NCBI RefSeq assembly: GCF_900590885.1
Contig: NZ_UUON01000042.1
Location: forward strand, 1-64,000
Origin: Pseudomonas viridiflava
Lineage (GTDB): Bacteria; Pseudomonadota; Gammaproteobacteria; Pseudomonadales; Pseudomonadaceae
Reading direction: 5' to 3'
Length of the DNA stretch: 64,000 nt
This document shows positions 1-8,344 of this stretch, in pieces. Positions within the stretch are counted from its first letter, which is position 1; each line of letters starts with the position of its first letter. The notes beneath the pieces are model-generated. The model saw only the letters and a list, made by a program, of their open reading frames with translations. It did not search any database and was not told the origin of the DNA. Position numbers and translations under genes: made by a program.

Positions 1-1
1 C

Positions 2-264
2 CAGTGCCGAAAAGCTGAAATAGCTCTCTGCCCACATGTCGTAGCTATTGAGACAGCGCTTGAAATCGCCAATGACGGCTTCGACGTCTCGCGTCTTCGA
101 ATCCATGGCCGCCAGCACCAGCAAGCCGATGGTTTGGCCCGTCACGCCGATCAAGAGCCGGCCCCATCAAGCAAAACACCCACCAGAAAAACCATCTGCA
201 ATCCCTCGCGCTGTGTGATCAGGCGAAGGACTTTGCAGAGGTTTTCAGGAAGGGTCTGTAGTGC
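2..264 (-). pseudogene. possible decayed gene remnant cut by the left edge
   Basis: On the minus strand two frames are open in succession. The first (264 down to 151) reads protein-like, including KVLRLITQREGLQ, and ends at a TGA. A second frame opens at an overlapping TTG (154) and runs to the window edge, reading VEAVIGDFKRCLNSYDMW. Together they look like one protein interrupted by a frameshift, or two coupled small ORFs. I recognise no family; a remote resemblance to the helical immunity proteins of polymorphic toxins is only an impression. Bases 265-411 hold nothing I can name. An open plus-strand frame over 134-430 has no ribosome site and unlikely composition. Confidence 0.25.
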
Positions 265-411
265 TTATCTGGGAGTTAGGTGGGATGTTTCCACGGGTTT
301 TGTCTGCCTAATCCCAAGCAACAAGGCGATGGCGGTGGCTCGGCGAACCCTGGTTAGACTTACCTGTCGATATCAGCACTACCCGGCCCGTCGTCGTCCA
401 AGGAAGCCCTC

Positions 412-1497
412 ATGTACTCAAGCCGCCTGATCCTGTGCCTCACCCCCTTGCTGGTGCTGGCCGGTTGCTCCACCTCACGCGGCCCGCAGCAGCCGGAACG
501 CAGCGAAACCGAGGTGAAGACGCAGATCGTGCGCCTGCTGCCATCGACGGTGGCTGACCGCAACGGTTGGGCCCAGGACATCTATACCGCCTTCGATACC
601 CAGAACATCTACCCCAGCACCGAGAATATCTGCGCCGTGCTGGCGGTGACCGAGCAGGAGTCCACCTACCAGGTCGACCCGCCGGTGCCGAACATGGGCA
701 AGATCGCTCAGGATGAAATTCTGCGGCGGGCCGGCAAGGTGCATGTGCCGGCCTTTGTGGTGCGCAGCGCGCTGCAACTGAGCTCGCCCACGGGCAAGAC
801 GTACGCCGATCGCTTGAATGCAGCGCGCACCGAGAAAGACCTCAGCGGCATCTTCGACGACTTCATCAGCATGGTGCCCTTGGGCAAGACCTTGTTTGGC
901 GGCTTCAACCCGGTGCACACCGCAGGGCCGATGCAGGTGAGTATCGACTTTGCGCAGAAACAGGCGCGGGGTTATCCCTACACGGTGGATGGCTCGATCC
1001 GACGCGAAGTCTTCACCCGGCGCGGCGGCATGTACTTCGGCATCGCCCATTTGCTCGGTTACCCGGTGAGCTATGACCAGCCGCTGTACCGCTTTGCCGA
1101 CTTCAATGCCGGTTGGTACGCGAGCCGCAATGCGGCGTTCCAGGCCGCCGTCAGCCGGGCCTCTGGCACCGAGCTGGCGCTGGATGGGGATTTGATTCGC
1201 TATGGTTCATTGCTGCCTGGCACCACCGAACTGGCAGTGCGCTCACTCGGCGCGAAGCTGGACATGCGCAACCCCAGCATTCGCAGCCAGTTGGAGCAGG
1301 GCGAGGAGTTGGACTTTGAGGACACCACCCTCTACAAACGCGTGTTTGCCCTGGCCGACAAGGCCGCCGGCAAGCCGATGCCACGGGCGATCCTGCCGGG
1401 CATCGTGCTCAAGAGCCCGAAGATCACCCGCAACCTGACTACGGCATGGTTTGCCAAACGCGTGGATGAGCGGTATCAGCGTTGTATGAAGCGCTGA
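412..1497 (+). CDS. DUF1615 family lipoprotein (YaiW-like)
   Basis: A 361-residue protein with a lipoprotein signal: a hydrophobic run ends in the lipobox LAGC, with Cys at about residue 19, so it is probably lipid-anchored in the outer membrane. The body matches my memory of DUF1615, which includes E. coli YaiW, a surface lipoprotein linked to peptide uptake. Motifs such as TEQESTYQVDPPVPNMG and FNPVHTAGPMQVSIDFA resemble transglycosylase-type segments (catalytic-Glu-like E near residue 83), but lytic activity is not shown. The start is supported by AAGGAAG upstream. Its TGA directly abuts the stop codon of the convergent DUF4349 gene. Confidence 0.85.
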   Translation: MYSSRLILCLTPLLVLAGCSTSRGPQQPERSETEVKTQIVRLLPSTVADRNGWAQDIYTAFDTQNIYPSTENICAVLAVTEQESTYQVDPPVPNMGKIAQDEILRRAGKVHVPAFVVRSALQLSSPTGKTYADRLNAARTEKDLSGIFDDFISMVPLGKTLFGGFNPVHTAGPMQVSIDFAQKQARGYPYTVDGSIRREVFTRRGGMYFGIAHLLGYPVSYDQPLYRFADFNAGWYASRNAAFQAAVSRASGTELALDGDLIRYGSLLPGTTELAVRSLGAKLDMRNPSIRSQLEQGEELDFEDTTLYKRVFALADKAAGKPMPRAILPGIVLKSPKITRNLTTAWFAKRVDERYQRCMKR

Positions 1498-2283
1498 TCA
1501 GGTGCGGCGTTTTACAAACCTGCGCCACAGCCACACCCACAACCACACCACCGGGAACGCCAGGATCACAAACGGCAACACATAACTGGCCCGCTCCAGC
1601 GCGTCGGCAGTGCCGTCGACCAAATTGTCACCGAGGTTGCTGAACATCCGGCTGAAGCGCGACGGCTGGTTCGCGCCGTCGGAGGAGCGGAAGTTCAAGG
1701 TCACGCGGTTGGTATCCAGGCGGCGTTGCTGGCCGGCGGCCATCTGGGCGAGTTCCTGCAGTTCGTTTTCGATGCCGGCCTGCTCCTTGCTCAAGGCGAT
1801 CAGGTCGCTGACGGTGATGTCCTTGCGTTTGGCCAACTCGTCGAGACGTTGCTGCTGGGCTTGCAGGCGGTCCTGGCGGCGGCGTACATCGGCGACGGCG
1901 TCGGCCAGGTCTTCAGCGGTGGTGATGCGCCGGCCGAGTTTGCCGCCTTCAGCGGCCATGGCAACCATGGGCTCCACGCCGGTGGGCGCGATGCGCAGGA
2001 TGATCGCGCCACCGTTGCCGTCTTCGGTGATGCCCAGGATATTGCAGGCGCCAAAGCGTGCCGACTCGCAAGCCTCGCGGGTGGACTGCATGCGCGGTGC
2101 GAGCAGGGCACCGGGCAGGGCCAGGGTCAGTTCATGCTCGTAGGCCAACTGTGCGCCGGCGCGGCCTTGTTCGCCGCTGATCGCGGGGGCGCGTGAATGC
2201 TCCTTGGGCGAGCAGCCGGCGAGGGCCAGGCCAGCCAGCAAGATCAGTAGAAAGGTTGTGGCTTTGCCGTCCAGGTGGCGCAT
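1498..2283 (-). CDS. DUF4349 domain lipoprotein
   Basis: A 261-residue protein: lipobox LAGC at about residues 21-24, a globular segment, a coiled coil at about 125-180 (RRRQDRLQAQQQRLDEL onwards), and one C-terminal membrane helix around 235-255 (VLPFVILAFPVVWLWVWLW) followed by basic residues. This lipoprotein/coiled-coil/C-terminal TM architecture is that of DUF4349, a bacterial envelope family without a known reaction. It is transcribed toward the DUF1615 gene with no spacer, so the two stop codons touch. It is separated from the divergent thioesterase gene by about 155 bp. Confidence 0.8.
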   Translation of the reverse strand: MRHLDGKATTFLLILLAGLALAGCSPKEHSRAPAISGEQGRAGAQLAYEHELTLALPGALLAPRMQSTREACESARFGACNILGITEDGNGGAIILRIAPTGVEPMVAMAAEGGKLGRRITTAEDLADAVADVRRRQDRLQAQQQRLDELAKRKDITVSDLIALSKEQAGIENELQELAQMAAGQQRRLDTNRVTLNFRSSDGANQPSRFSRMFSNLGDNLVDGTADALERASYVLPFVILAFPVVWLWVWLWRRFVKRRT

Positions 2284-2438
2284 TGCAGTTCCTTGGGGTG
2301 CTGGAGAAATTGCCCGCGATTAAAGCGGGTCTGGCGGATTAACGCAAAGTATCCCGAGGGATTTGCGCCACTGATGGTAATGGCTGCCGCGCGGGCCTTG
2401 GCGTACACCTCAAGCCTGACTCCAAGGAAGAACTCGCC

Positions 2439-2855
2439 ATGATCGCTCACGCCGTGCCTGAAGGTTTTGTCTCGTTGCCGCGCAGCAGCCCGCTGCTGGA
2501 TCTGTTGGGCCCGGCGTATTGCCGGGGTGAAGGCCTGCAACTGGAGATCGGCCTGCGTGCCGACAATCGCCACGCCAATGGGCGCGGCACGGTGCATGGC
2601 GGCGTGCTGGCGACCCTGGCGGATATCGGCATGGGCTATGCGATGGCGTTTTCCAGTGAGCCGCCGTTGCCGCTGATTACTGCGAGCATGACGGTGGACT
2701 ACCTGGGCGCAGTGCAGGTGGGGGAGTGGATGGTGGTGAGGTTGGAGACGCACAAGCGCGGGCGGCAGATGGCGTTTGCCACGGTGAGTGTGCAGGTAGG
2801 GGAGAAGGTGGTGGTGCGCGCGAGTGCGGTGTTTGCGGTGCCGCGGTCTGACTGA
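2439..2855 (+). CDS. PaaI-family hotdog thioesterase
   Basis: A 138-residue single-domain hotdog protein. The signature HGGVLATLADIGMGYA near residues 53-68 is the active-site helix of PaaI/YbgC-type acyl-CoA thioesterases (the HGG of the helix and the following acidic Asp). TASMTVDYLGAV corresponds to the central strand. It likely hydrolyses small aryl- or acyl-CoA esters in the cytoplasm, recycling CoA; the substrate cannot be read from sequence. The start is the ATG preceded by AAGGAAG. It stands alone, with a REP palindrome directly downstream. Confidence 0.85.
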   Translation: MIAHAVPEGFVSLPRSSPLLDLLGPAYCRGEGLQLEIGLRADNRHANGRGTVHGGVLATLADIGMGYAMAFSSEPPLPLITASMTVDYLGAVQVGEWMVVRLETHKRGRQMAFATVSVQVGEKVVVRASAVFAVPRSD

Positions 2856-2866
2856 CGATGGGGATC

Positions 2867-2900
2867 AAATGTGGGAGGGGGCAAGCCCCCTCCCACATTT
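2867..2900. repeat. REP palindrome (GTGGGAGGGGGC family)
   Basis: A perfect inverted repeat, AAATGTGGGAGGGGGC, two bases, then its complement. The same core recurs at 10978, 23236, 51843 and 62792 in this window, always between genes. This is the repetitive extragenic palindrome type common in fluorescens-group pseudomonads. Lying between two convergent 3' ends, it may also stabilise or end transcripts. Confidence 0.9.
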
Positions 2901-2982
2901 GGCCGGTGTTTATTCAGGGGAATTGGCTAAAGAAAAGGCCCGGTTTTCGTGGAACCGAGCCTCTTCCCTGTTGCTCTTTGAA

Positions 2983-4164
2983 TCAGCTGCGTTCGAGGGC
3001 CAGGGCTACGCCTTGGCCGCCGCCGATGCAGAGTGTCGCCAAACCTTTCTTGGCGTCGCGCTTGATCATTTCGTGCAGCAGGGTCACCAGCACGCGGCAG
3101 CCTGAGGCACCGATCGGGTGACCGATGGCAATGGCGCCGCCGTTGACGTTGACCTTGGCTGCATCCCACTCCAGCTCTTTGCCCACCGCCAGGGATTGCG
3201 CGGCGAAGGCTTCGTTGGCTTCGATCAGGTCCAGGTCGCCCAGGCTCCAGCCGGCTTTGTCCAGGCAGCGACGGGTGGCCGAGACCGGGCCGATGCCCAT
3301 GATTGCCGGGTCGACGCCAGCATTCGCGTAGCTGGCGATGCGCGCCAGCACTGGCAGGCCGAGGGCCTTGGCTTTGTCGGCGCTCATCAGCAGCACCGCA
3401 GCGGCGCCATCGTTGAGGCTGGAAGCGTTGCCGGCGGTGACGCTGCCGTCTTTCTTGAACGCCGGCTTGAGCTTGGCCAGGGACTCGGCTGTGGTGCCGG
3501 CGCGCGGTTGCTCGTCCACGGCGAAGGCCACCGGGTCGCCCTTGCGCTGGGGAATCAGGATCGGCGTGATCTCATCGACAAAACGCCCGGCTTCAATCGC
3601 CGCAGTGGCTTTTTGCTGCGAGGCCGCGGCGAACGCGTCCTGGGCTTCGCGGCTGATGCCGTACTTGTCCACCAGGTTCTCGGCGGTGATGCCCATGTGG
3701 TAGTCGTTGAACGCATCCCACAGGCCGTCGGTAATCATGCTGTCGAGCATTTTGGCGTGGCCCATGCGCAAACCGGTGCGCGCGGCCGGCAGTACATATG
3801 GCGCCAGGCTCATGTTTTCCATGCCGCCGGCAATGATCACTTCGGCATCACCACAGCGGATGGCCTGGGCACCCAGGTGCAAGGCCTTGAGGCCCGAGCC
3901 GCAGACCTTGTTCAGGGTCATGGCCGGCACGGCGTGGGGCAGGCCGGCGAGGATCGAAGCCTGGCGCGCCGGGTTCTGGCCTGAGCCTGCGGTAAGCACT
4001 TGGCCGAGGATCACTTCGTCCACCTGGGCCGGGTCCAGGCCGGTCTGCTCCAGCAGGCGACGGATCACGGCGGCGCCCAGTTCCGGTGCCGGAATGTTCG
4101 CCAGCGAACCCTGGAAGCTGCCCACGGCGGTGCGGGTGGCAGCAACAATCACGACGTCTTGCAT
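2983..4164 (-). CDS. atoB: acetyl-CoA C-acetyltransferase (thiolase)
   Basis: A 393-residue thiolase that cleaves acetoacetyl-CoA to two acetyl-CoA, or runs in reverse. Nucleophile Cys lies in LNKVCGSGLKAL (about residue 88), the catalytic His in AIGHPIGASG (about 350) and the second Cys in LCIGGGQG (about 380). I chose the ATG at 4164, giving MQDVVIVAATRT and preceded by GAGGACAG at good spacing; a GTG at 4179 would overlap the upstream stop as GTGA. It is the last gene of a three-gene operon with the CoA-transferase subunits, so it finishes breakdown of the 3-oxoacyl-CoA they form. Confidence 0.93.
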   Translation of the reverse strand: MQDVVIVAATRTAVGSFQGSLANIPAPELGAAVIRRLLEQTGLDPAQVDEVILGQVLTAGSGQNPARQASILAGLPHAVPAMTLNKVCGSGLKALHLGAQAIRCGDAEVIIAGGMENMSLAPYVLPAARTGLRMGHAKMLDSMITDGLWDAFNDYHMGITAENLVDKYGISREAQDAFAAASQQKATAAIEAGRFVDEITPILIPQRKGDPVAFAVDEQPRAGTTAESLAKLKPAFKKDGSVTAGNASSLNDGAAAVLLMSADKAKALGLPVLARIASYANAGVDPAIMGIGPVSATRRCLDKAGWSLGDLDLIEANEAFAAQSLAVGKELEWDAAKVNVNGGAIAIGHPIGASGCRVLVTLLHEMIKRDAKKGLATLCIGGGQGVALALERS

Positions 4165-4175
4165 GGAATCTGTCC

Positions 4176-4835
4176 TCACTGGAAGTGCATTTCTGGAACG
4201 TGGTCCGGGACGATCAGTTTACCGGCGGTCTTGCTCACAATCTCTTCAACACTGACGCCAGGTGCGCGTTCCTTGAGGACAAAAGCGCCATTTTCGATTT
4301 CGAGGTAAGCCAGGTCGGTCAACACACGCTTGATGCAGTTGGCGCCGGTCAGCGGCAGGCTGCATTGGCTGAGCAGTTTTGACTCACCGTCCTTGGACGC
4401 GTGGGTCATGATCACGATGATGTTTTCCGCACCGGCCACCAGGTCCATGGCGCCGCCCATGCCCTTGACCAGCTTGCCGGGGATCATCCACGAAGCGATG
4501 TTGCCTTGTACGTCGACTTCAAACGCGCCGAGCACGGTGAGGTCGACGTGGCCGCCGCGAATCATCGCGAAGGACTCGGCGGAGGAAAAGATCGAGGCGC
4601 CGACACGTGCGGTCACGGTTTGCTTGCCGGCGTTGATCATGTCGGCATCGATGGTTTCTTCGGTAGGAAACGGCCCCATGCCCAGCAGGCCGTTTTCCGA
4701 TTGCAGCATCACTTCCATGCCTTCGGGGATGTAGTTGGCCACCAGGGTCGGGATGCCGATGCCGAGGTTCACGTAGAAGCCGTCCTGCATTTCGCGGGCG
4801 ACGCGTTGAGCCATTTGTTCGCGGGTAAGCGCCAT
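4176..4835 (-). CDS. dhcB: 3-oxoacid CoA-transferase subunit B
   Basis: A 219-residue family I CoA-transferase beta subunit. The motif SENGLLGMGP (about residues 46-55) carries the Glu that forms the glutamyl-CoA thioester; GIGIPTLV near residue 25 is also typical. It pairs with the subunit encoded just upstream to move CoA between an acyl-CoA and a 3-oxoacid. The order LysR / subunit A / subunit B / thiolase matches, as I recall it, dhcR-dhcA-dhcB-atoB of P. aeruginosa, where the pair is dehydrocarnitine CoA-transferase. Acetoacetate transferase (AtoA or ScoB) is the alternative; sequence alone does not decide. Confidence 0.85.
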   Translation of the reverse strand: MALTREQMAQRVAREMQDGFYVNLGIGIPTLVANYIPEGMEVMLQSENGLLGMGPFPTEETIDADMINAGKQTVTARVGASIFSSAESFAMIRGGHVDLTVLGAFEVDVQGNIASWMIPGKLVKGMGGAMDLVAGAENIIVIMTHASKDGESKLLSQCSLPLTGANCIKRVLTDLAYLEIENGAFVLKERAPGVSVEEIVSKTAGKLIVPDHVPEMHFQ

Positions 4836-4866
4836 GGTTATTTCCTCTTATTGTTCTGGACGTGGA

Positions 4867-5565
4867 TTATTTGCGGACGGTGCGCTGTTCGATGCGCTTC
4901 TCGAAGGTGCCGCAGATGATCCGGTCGACGTAGATGCCAGGGGTGTGGATCTGCGCCGGGTCCAGCTCGCCCGGTTCGACGATTTCCTCGACTTCGACCA
5001 CGGTGATCTTGCCGGCGGTGGCAGCCAGCGGGTTGAAGTTCTGGGCGGTGTGGCGATAGATGACGTTGCCGAAGTGGTCGGCTTTCCAGCCTTTGACGAT
5101 GGCGAAGTCGCCGGTGATGGATTCTTCCATCAGGTACGGGCGGCCGTTGAATTCACGGGTTTCCTTGCCTTCGGCGACCGGGGTGCCGACACCGGTGGCG
5201 GTGAAGAAGGCCGGAATGCCGGCGCCGCCTGCGCGCATTTTTTCCGCCAGGGTGCCTTGGGGGGTCAGCACCACTTCGATTTCGCCGCTGAGCAATTGCT
5301 TCTCGAACAGCGCGTTTTCACCAACGTAGGAGGCGATCACTTTGCTGATCTGCTTTTCTTCCAGCAGCACGCCCAGGCCGAAACCGTCGACGCCGCAGTT
5401 GTTGGAAACCACGGTGAGGTCGCGGGTGCCTTTGCGCTTGATCTCATTGATGAGGTTTTCCGGAATGCCGCACAGGCCAAAACCGCCGGAGAGTACGGTC
5501 ATGCCGTCTTCCAGGCCTGCCAGCGCTTCCTCGTAGGACGCCACGCGTTTATCGAAACCTGCCAT
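4867..5565 (-). CDS. dhcA: 3-oxoacid CoA-transferase subunit A
   Basis: A 232-residue family I CoA-transferase alpha subunit. The glycine-rich SGGFGLCGIPENLI near residues 24-38 is the CoA-binding loop, and GPGG-like turns occur later. The frame is open further upstream, but family length and AGAGGTG before the ATG at 5565 fix this start. It is first in the operon with subunit B (31 bp gap) and the thiolase. Divergent from the LysR gene at 5699. Role in carnitine-derived 3-dehydrocarnitine or acetoacetate use is inferred from gene order. Confidence 0.85.
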   Translation of the reverse strand: MAGFDKRVASYEEALAGLEDGMTVLSGGFGLCGIPENLINEIKRKGTRDLTVVSNNCGVDGFGLGVLLEEKQISKVIASYVGENALFEKQLLSGEIEVVLTPQGTLAEKMRAGGAGIPAFFTATGVGTPVAEGKETREFNGRPYLMEESITGDFAIVKGWKADHFGNVIYRHTAQNFNPLAATAGKITVVEVEEIVEPGELDPAQIHTPGIYVDRIICGTFEKRIEQRTVRK

Positions 5566-5620
5566 ATGCACCTCTATTATTGTTTGTGGGCCAGCCAATG
5601 ACTTGAGTGTTGCGCCGACG

Positions 5621-5659
5621 GATTGATTTGTTAAGTTGTTTTTTATGGTCGATTGATTT
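5621..5659. promoter_or_regulatory. direct repeats in the dhcA / lysR divergent promoter
   Basis: GATTGATTT occurs at 5621-5629 and again at 5651-5659, 30 bp apart, about three helical turns, in the 133-bp region between the divergent CoA-transferase operon and the LysR gene. Such phased sites fit binding of a LysR tetramer. That the adjacent LysR protein binds here is inference. Confidence 0.4.
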
Positions 5660-5698
5660 AGAAAACAGCATAGTCGAACCATCGCCCGGAGCAGCCTC

Positions 5699-6604
5699 AT
5701 GACCGTCAAACAGATGCGTGCGTTTCTCGCCGTGGCCCAGAGCCTGAGTTTCGCTGCGGCCTGCGAGCGCCTGCACCTTTCGCAATCGGCACTGAGCCTG
5801 ACCATCAAGGGCCTGGAGGAGGGCTTGGGAGGCCGCTTGTTCAGCCGCAATACACGCAACGTTGCGTTGACCCCTGAGGGTGAATCCCTGCTGCCGCTGG
5901 CCCGCCGGTTGATCGCCGACTGGGACAACGCCGAGGATGAACTGCGCCAGCGTTTCACCTTGCAGCGCGGGCGCGTAACAGTCGCCGCAATGCCCTCATT
6001 CGCGGGCAACCTGCTGCCGCCGATCCTGAAGATATTCCGCGCGCGTTACCCGCAGGTGAATGTCACGGTGCATGACCTGATCAATGAGCAGGTGCTGGAG
6101 ATGGTGCGCGACCGGCAGGTGGAGTTGGGTGTGGCCTTCGAGCCCGCCGAGGGTTCGTCCCTGGCCTTCACGCCGTTGTACCTGGACCGCTTTATAGCCG
6201 TGGTGCCCGGGGATTCACCATTGGCGCAGATGGACGAGGTCGACTGGAAAACCCTGTTGCAGCACCCGTTCATTACTTTGCAGCGGCCGTCCACGGTGCG
6301 CGTGATGCTGGAAGAACACCTGGGCGCGCTGCAGATGAAGCTGCCCGTGGCCCTGGAAAGCCATCAACTGGCTACGGTGGGCAAGATGGTTGCCAATGGC
6401 CTCGGCGTGAGCGCCGTGCCCGCATTGTGCGCGCGACAGATGGAGGAGGCGGGCGCGCATTGCATCACCCTCTGCGACCCGGTGATCGAGCGGCCGATTG
6501 GTGTACTGACCAAACCCGGGCATGAACTCTCGGCGGCGGCACAAGTGCTGTTCGATATCTTTCGCGATGAAGCAGCGAAGGGGCGGTTTCCCGCGTTGTT
6601 ATAA
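5699..6604 (+). CDS. dhcR: LysR-family regulator of the CoA-transferase operon
   Basis: A 301-residue LysR regulator. The N-terminal winged HTH is clear (residues 1-60, with SFAAACERLHLSQSALSLTI), followed by the effector-binding domain from about 90 to 295. It is transcribed away from the CoA-transferase/thiolase operon, the usual place for its dedicated activator. By gene order it corresponds to DhcR, which I recall as the activator of dehydrocarnitine use in P. aeruginosa; the inducer here is unproven. A strong hairpin terminator follows the gene. Confidence 0.8.
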   Translation: MTVKQMRAFLAVAQSLSFAAACERLHLSQSALSLTIKGLEEGLGGRLFSRNTRNVALTPEGESLLPLARRLIADWDNAEDELRQRFTLQRGRVTVAAMPSFAGNLLPPILKIFRARYPQVNVTVHDLINEQVLEMVRDRQVELGVAFEPAEGSSLAFTPLYLDRFIAVVPGDSPLAQMDEVDWKTLLQHPFITLQRPSTVRVMLEEHLGALQMKLPVALESHQLATVGKMVANGLGVSAVPALCARQMEEAGAHCITLCDPVIERPIGVLTKPGHELSAAAQVLFDIFRDEAAKGRFPALL

Positions 6605-6624
6605 GTTGGGGAACATTGAATAGT

Positions 6625-6657
6625 AAAAAGCCCGCTCGAATAAACGAGCGGGCTTAA
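6625..6657 (+). terminator. Rho-independent terminator after the LysR gene
   Basis: AGCCCGCTCG, a six-base AT loop, then CGAGCGGGCTT form a 10-bp GC-rich stem. The A-run before and T/A bases after let it work on both strands, so it may end both the LysR transcript and the convergent hypothetical gene at 6676. Confidence 0.85.
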
Positions 6658-6675
6658 ATGTTTAAGGCTGTGAGA

Positions 6676-7005
6676 TCAGCAGTATTTATCAATCACTTTA
6701 ACGTTCGATTGGCCTTTGAGGTTCTGCCATTCGCTGTTAAGTGTATGAAAGACCTGCTCGATAAAGTTGCGATCGGCCGCAGCCTTCTTGCCGACATAAC
6801 CCTGGCCACGGCGGTACATCTTCAGGCGCGCCGCCAGTTCACGGTGGTTGCGGTCAAACTCGGCTTCTTCGGCGTGGGGCGCCAGGCAGTCAATGTTCAC
6901 TTCGCCCGATTTGCCAATCCACAGGATATGGTCGTCGAGTGTGTCTTTCTGCGCTGCGAACATCTCAGCCAATTCATCGATAGTTGGTTGGTTGTTCAGA
7001 TTCAT
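6676..7005 (-). CDS. conserved hypothetical protein, 109 aa
   Basis: A 109-residue soluble, charged protein without signal peptide or membrane segment; I do not recognise a domain. The start ATG has AGGGG eight bases upstream, codon use fits the neighbourhood, and the gene ends next to a good terminator, all of which support a real gene. Tracts such as HILWIGKSGEVNIDCL and YRRGQGYVGKKAAADRNFIEQ suggest a folded protein. A sigma-70-like promoter about 330 bp upstream on the same strand (7338-7366) could serve it through a long leader. Confidence 0.6.
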   Translation of the reverse strand: MNLNNQPTIDELAEMFAAQKDTLDDHILWIGKSGEVNIDCLAPHAEEAEFDRNHRELAARLKMYRRGQGYVGKKAAADRNFIEQVFHTLNSEWQNLKGQSNVKVIDKYC

Positions 7006-7337
7006 GTGTAAGCCCCTTGACCAGTTGGCGATCTATCAGTTGATTCGTTAAAACTGCTTAGTTCTCTCCGGTTCCGAAAACCGGGCGTCAGTAACGGTCT
7101 GCCGAATACGGGCAGGGTCTTGAACCTGATGCATGTAGTCTTGCTGATGAACTGCTACGCAATGGTTTCATAACTAAGACAAGCAGCATTTGGGCTTCTT
7201 GTACCCAGCCCTTTCGGGGCAGGTCAGCTTCATCAATCTGCCTTGTGGGCAGTGCACATCCGGAAAAACAGCTCGGCGGTCAGACGAGCTTGTTCAAAAC
7301 GCGTGTTACCAACGCTCCCGATCCGGGAGACGTCTCG

Positions 7338-7401
7338 ATAATGCAAGGACAAAAAGGATACGTCAACGGTTATGTAGTGATTATTTTTGTGCACTACATA
7401 A
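7338..7401 (-). promoter_or_regulatory. sigma-70-like promoter with upstream perfect inverted repeat
   Basis: Reading the minus strand: a 10-bp perfect inverted repeat, TTATGTAGTG and CACTACATAA with a 12-base spacer (7370-7401), then TTGACG (-35, 7361-7366), 17 bases, and CATTAT (-10, 7338-7343). The repeat is placed where an activator would bind. The 485-bp interval 7006-7490 otherwise has no gene of normal size; it holds small minus-strand frames (for example 28 codons at 7048-7134) and a CCGGTT hairpin near 7070-7086. The transcript could be a small RNA or a long leader for the 109-aa gene. Confidence 0.5.
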
Positions 7402-7490
7402 ATTGTTGTGGGGACGGGAGAATGCGGGAAAACGTGACTTGGGCGTCATTTTCTGGAGGTTTGGTTCGAGTTTAAATATGCCTGTGTGCC

Positions 7491-8336
7491 TCAGCCCAAG
7501 CGTTCGACCAGCAGCGGCAACAACGTCTCGCACGACGCCTCGATCTTCACCTGTAGTAGCTCGTCCCCACGGGTCTTGCCGAGGTTGATGGCAATCACCG
7601 GCTTGCCCTGTTCGACCATGGCCTTGCACAGGCGAAATGCTGAATAGGCCATCAGCGACGAGCCGACTACCAGCAAGCCGTCGGCATGTTCCACTGCGGC
7701 CATCGCCCTGGCGGCTGTTGGTGGAGCCACGTTCTCGCCAAAGAACACCACGTCCGGTTTCAGCCGCTCGCCACCGCAATGGGGGCAGCGGGGGACCTGG
7801 AAGTGTTCTTCAAAGGTCGGGTCTAGCAGGGTATCGCCATCGGGCGCCTGCACCGCGTGAACCTGCGCCAGGTACGGGTTATCGATTTCCATCTGGCGCT
7901 GAATCACATCCCGTGCACTGCGCAGGTGGCAATCGAGGCACAGCACCCGATGCAGGCTGCCGTGCAGTTCGATCACATCATGGCTGCCGGCCTGATCATG
8001 CAGTGTGTCGACGTTTTGTGTGATCAACCCGCTGATACGCCCGCGCTGCTGCAAGGTCGCCAGCGCCAGATGGGCCTTGTTCGGCTGGGCGATGTGCACC
8101 CGTGGCCAACCCAGCATGGCGCGGGCCCAGTAGCGGCGCCGCGCCTGCGGGGTGGCCAGGAACTCCTGGTACATCATCGGCGCCTTGCCCCGGCGCACGC
8201 CTTCGCTGTCACGGTAATCCGGAATACCCGACGACGTGCTGATGCCGGCCCCCGTCAACACTACTAAGCGTCGTCCAGCCATGGCCCGTTGCAGGGTGTC
8301 GAGGTAGTCCTCTTGATGTTCCAGCGTGTCGAGCAT
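7491..8336 (-). CDS. Sir2-family NAD-dependent deacetylase (sirtuin)
   Basis: A 281-residue sirtuin. The NAD-binding GAGISTSSGIPDYRD lies near residues 30-44, QNVDTLHDQAG near 104-114, and the catalytic His in ELHGSLHRV near 122. Two Cys pairs (CLDCH and CPHCGG) make the structural zinc site. It should remove acetyl or other acyl groups from protein lysines in the cytoplasm, releasing nicotinamide and O-acyl-ADP-ribose. At 281 residues it is longer than E. coli CobB core. The CBS-domain gene ends 8 bp before its start, so the two are probably co-transcribed. Confidence 0.9.
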   Translation of the reverse strand: MLDTLEHQEDYLDTLQRAMAGRRLVVLTGAGISTSSGIPDYRDSEGVRRGKAPMMYQEFLATPQARRRYWARAMLGWPRVHIAQPNKAHLALATLQQRGRISGLITQNVDTLHDQAGSHDVIELHGSLHRVLCLDCHLRSARDVIQRQMEIDNPYLAQVHAVQAPDGDTLLDPTFEEHFQVPRCPHCGGERLKPDVVFFGENVAPPTAARAMAAVEHADGLLVVGSSLMAYSAFRLCKAMVEQGKPVIAINLGKTRGDELLQVKIEASCETLLPLLVERLG

Positions 8337-8344
8337 GGGTTCGC

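Noticed and set aside
134..430. Open plus-strand frame before the DUF1615 gene
   Set aside because: Basic, Cys/Arg-rich translation, no ribosome site, and it overlaps the start of a well-supported gene.
7190..7588. Plus-strand ORF in the 7.0-7.5 kb interval
   Set aside because: It runs into the sirtuin gene in antisense, lacks a ribosome site and has low-quality composition.
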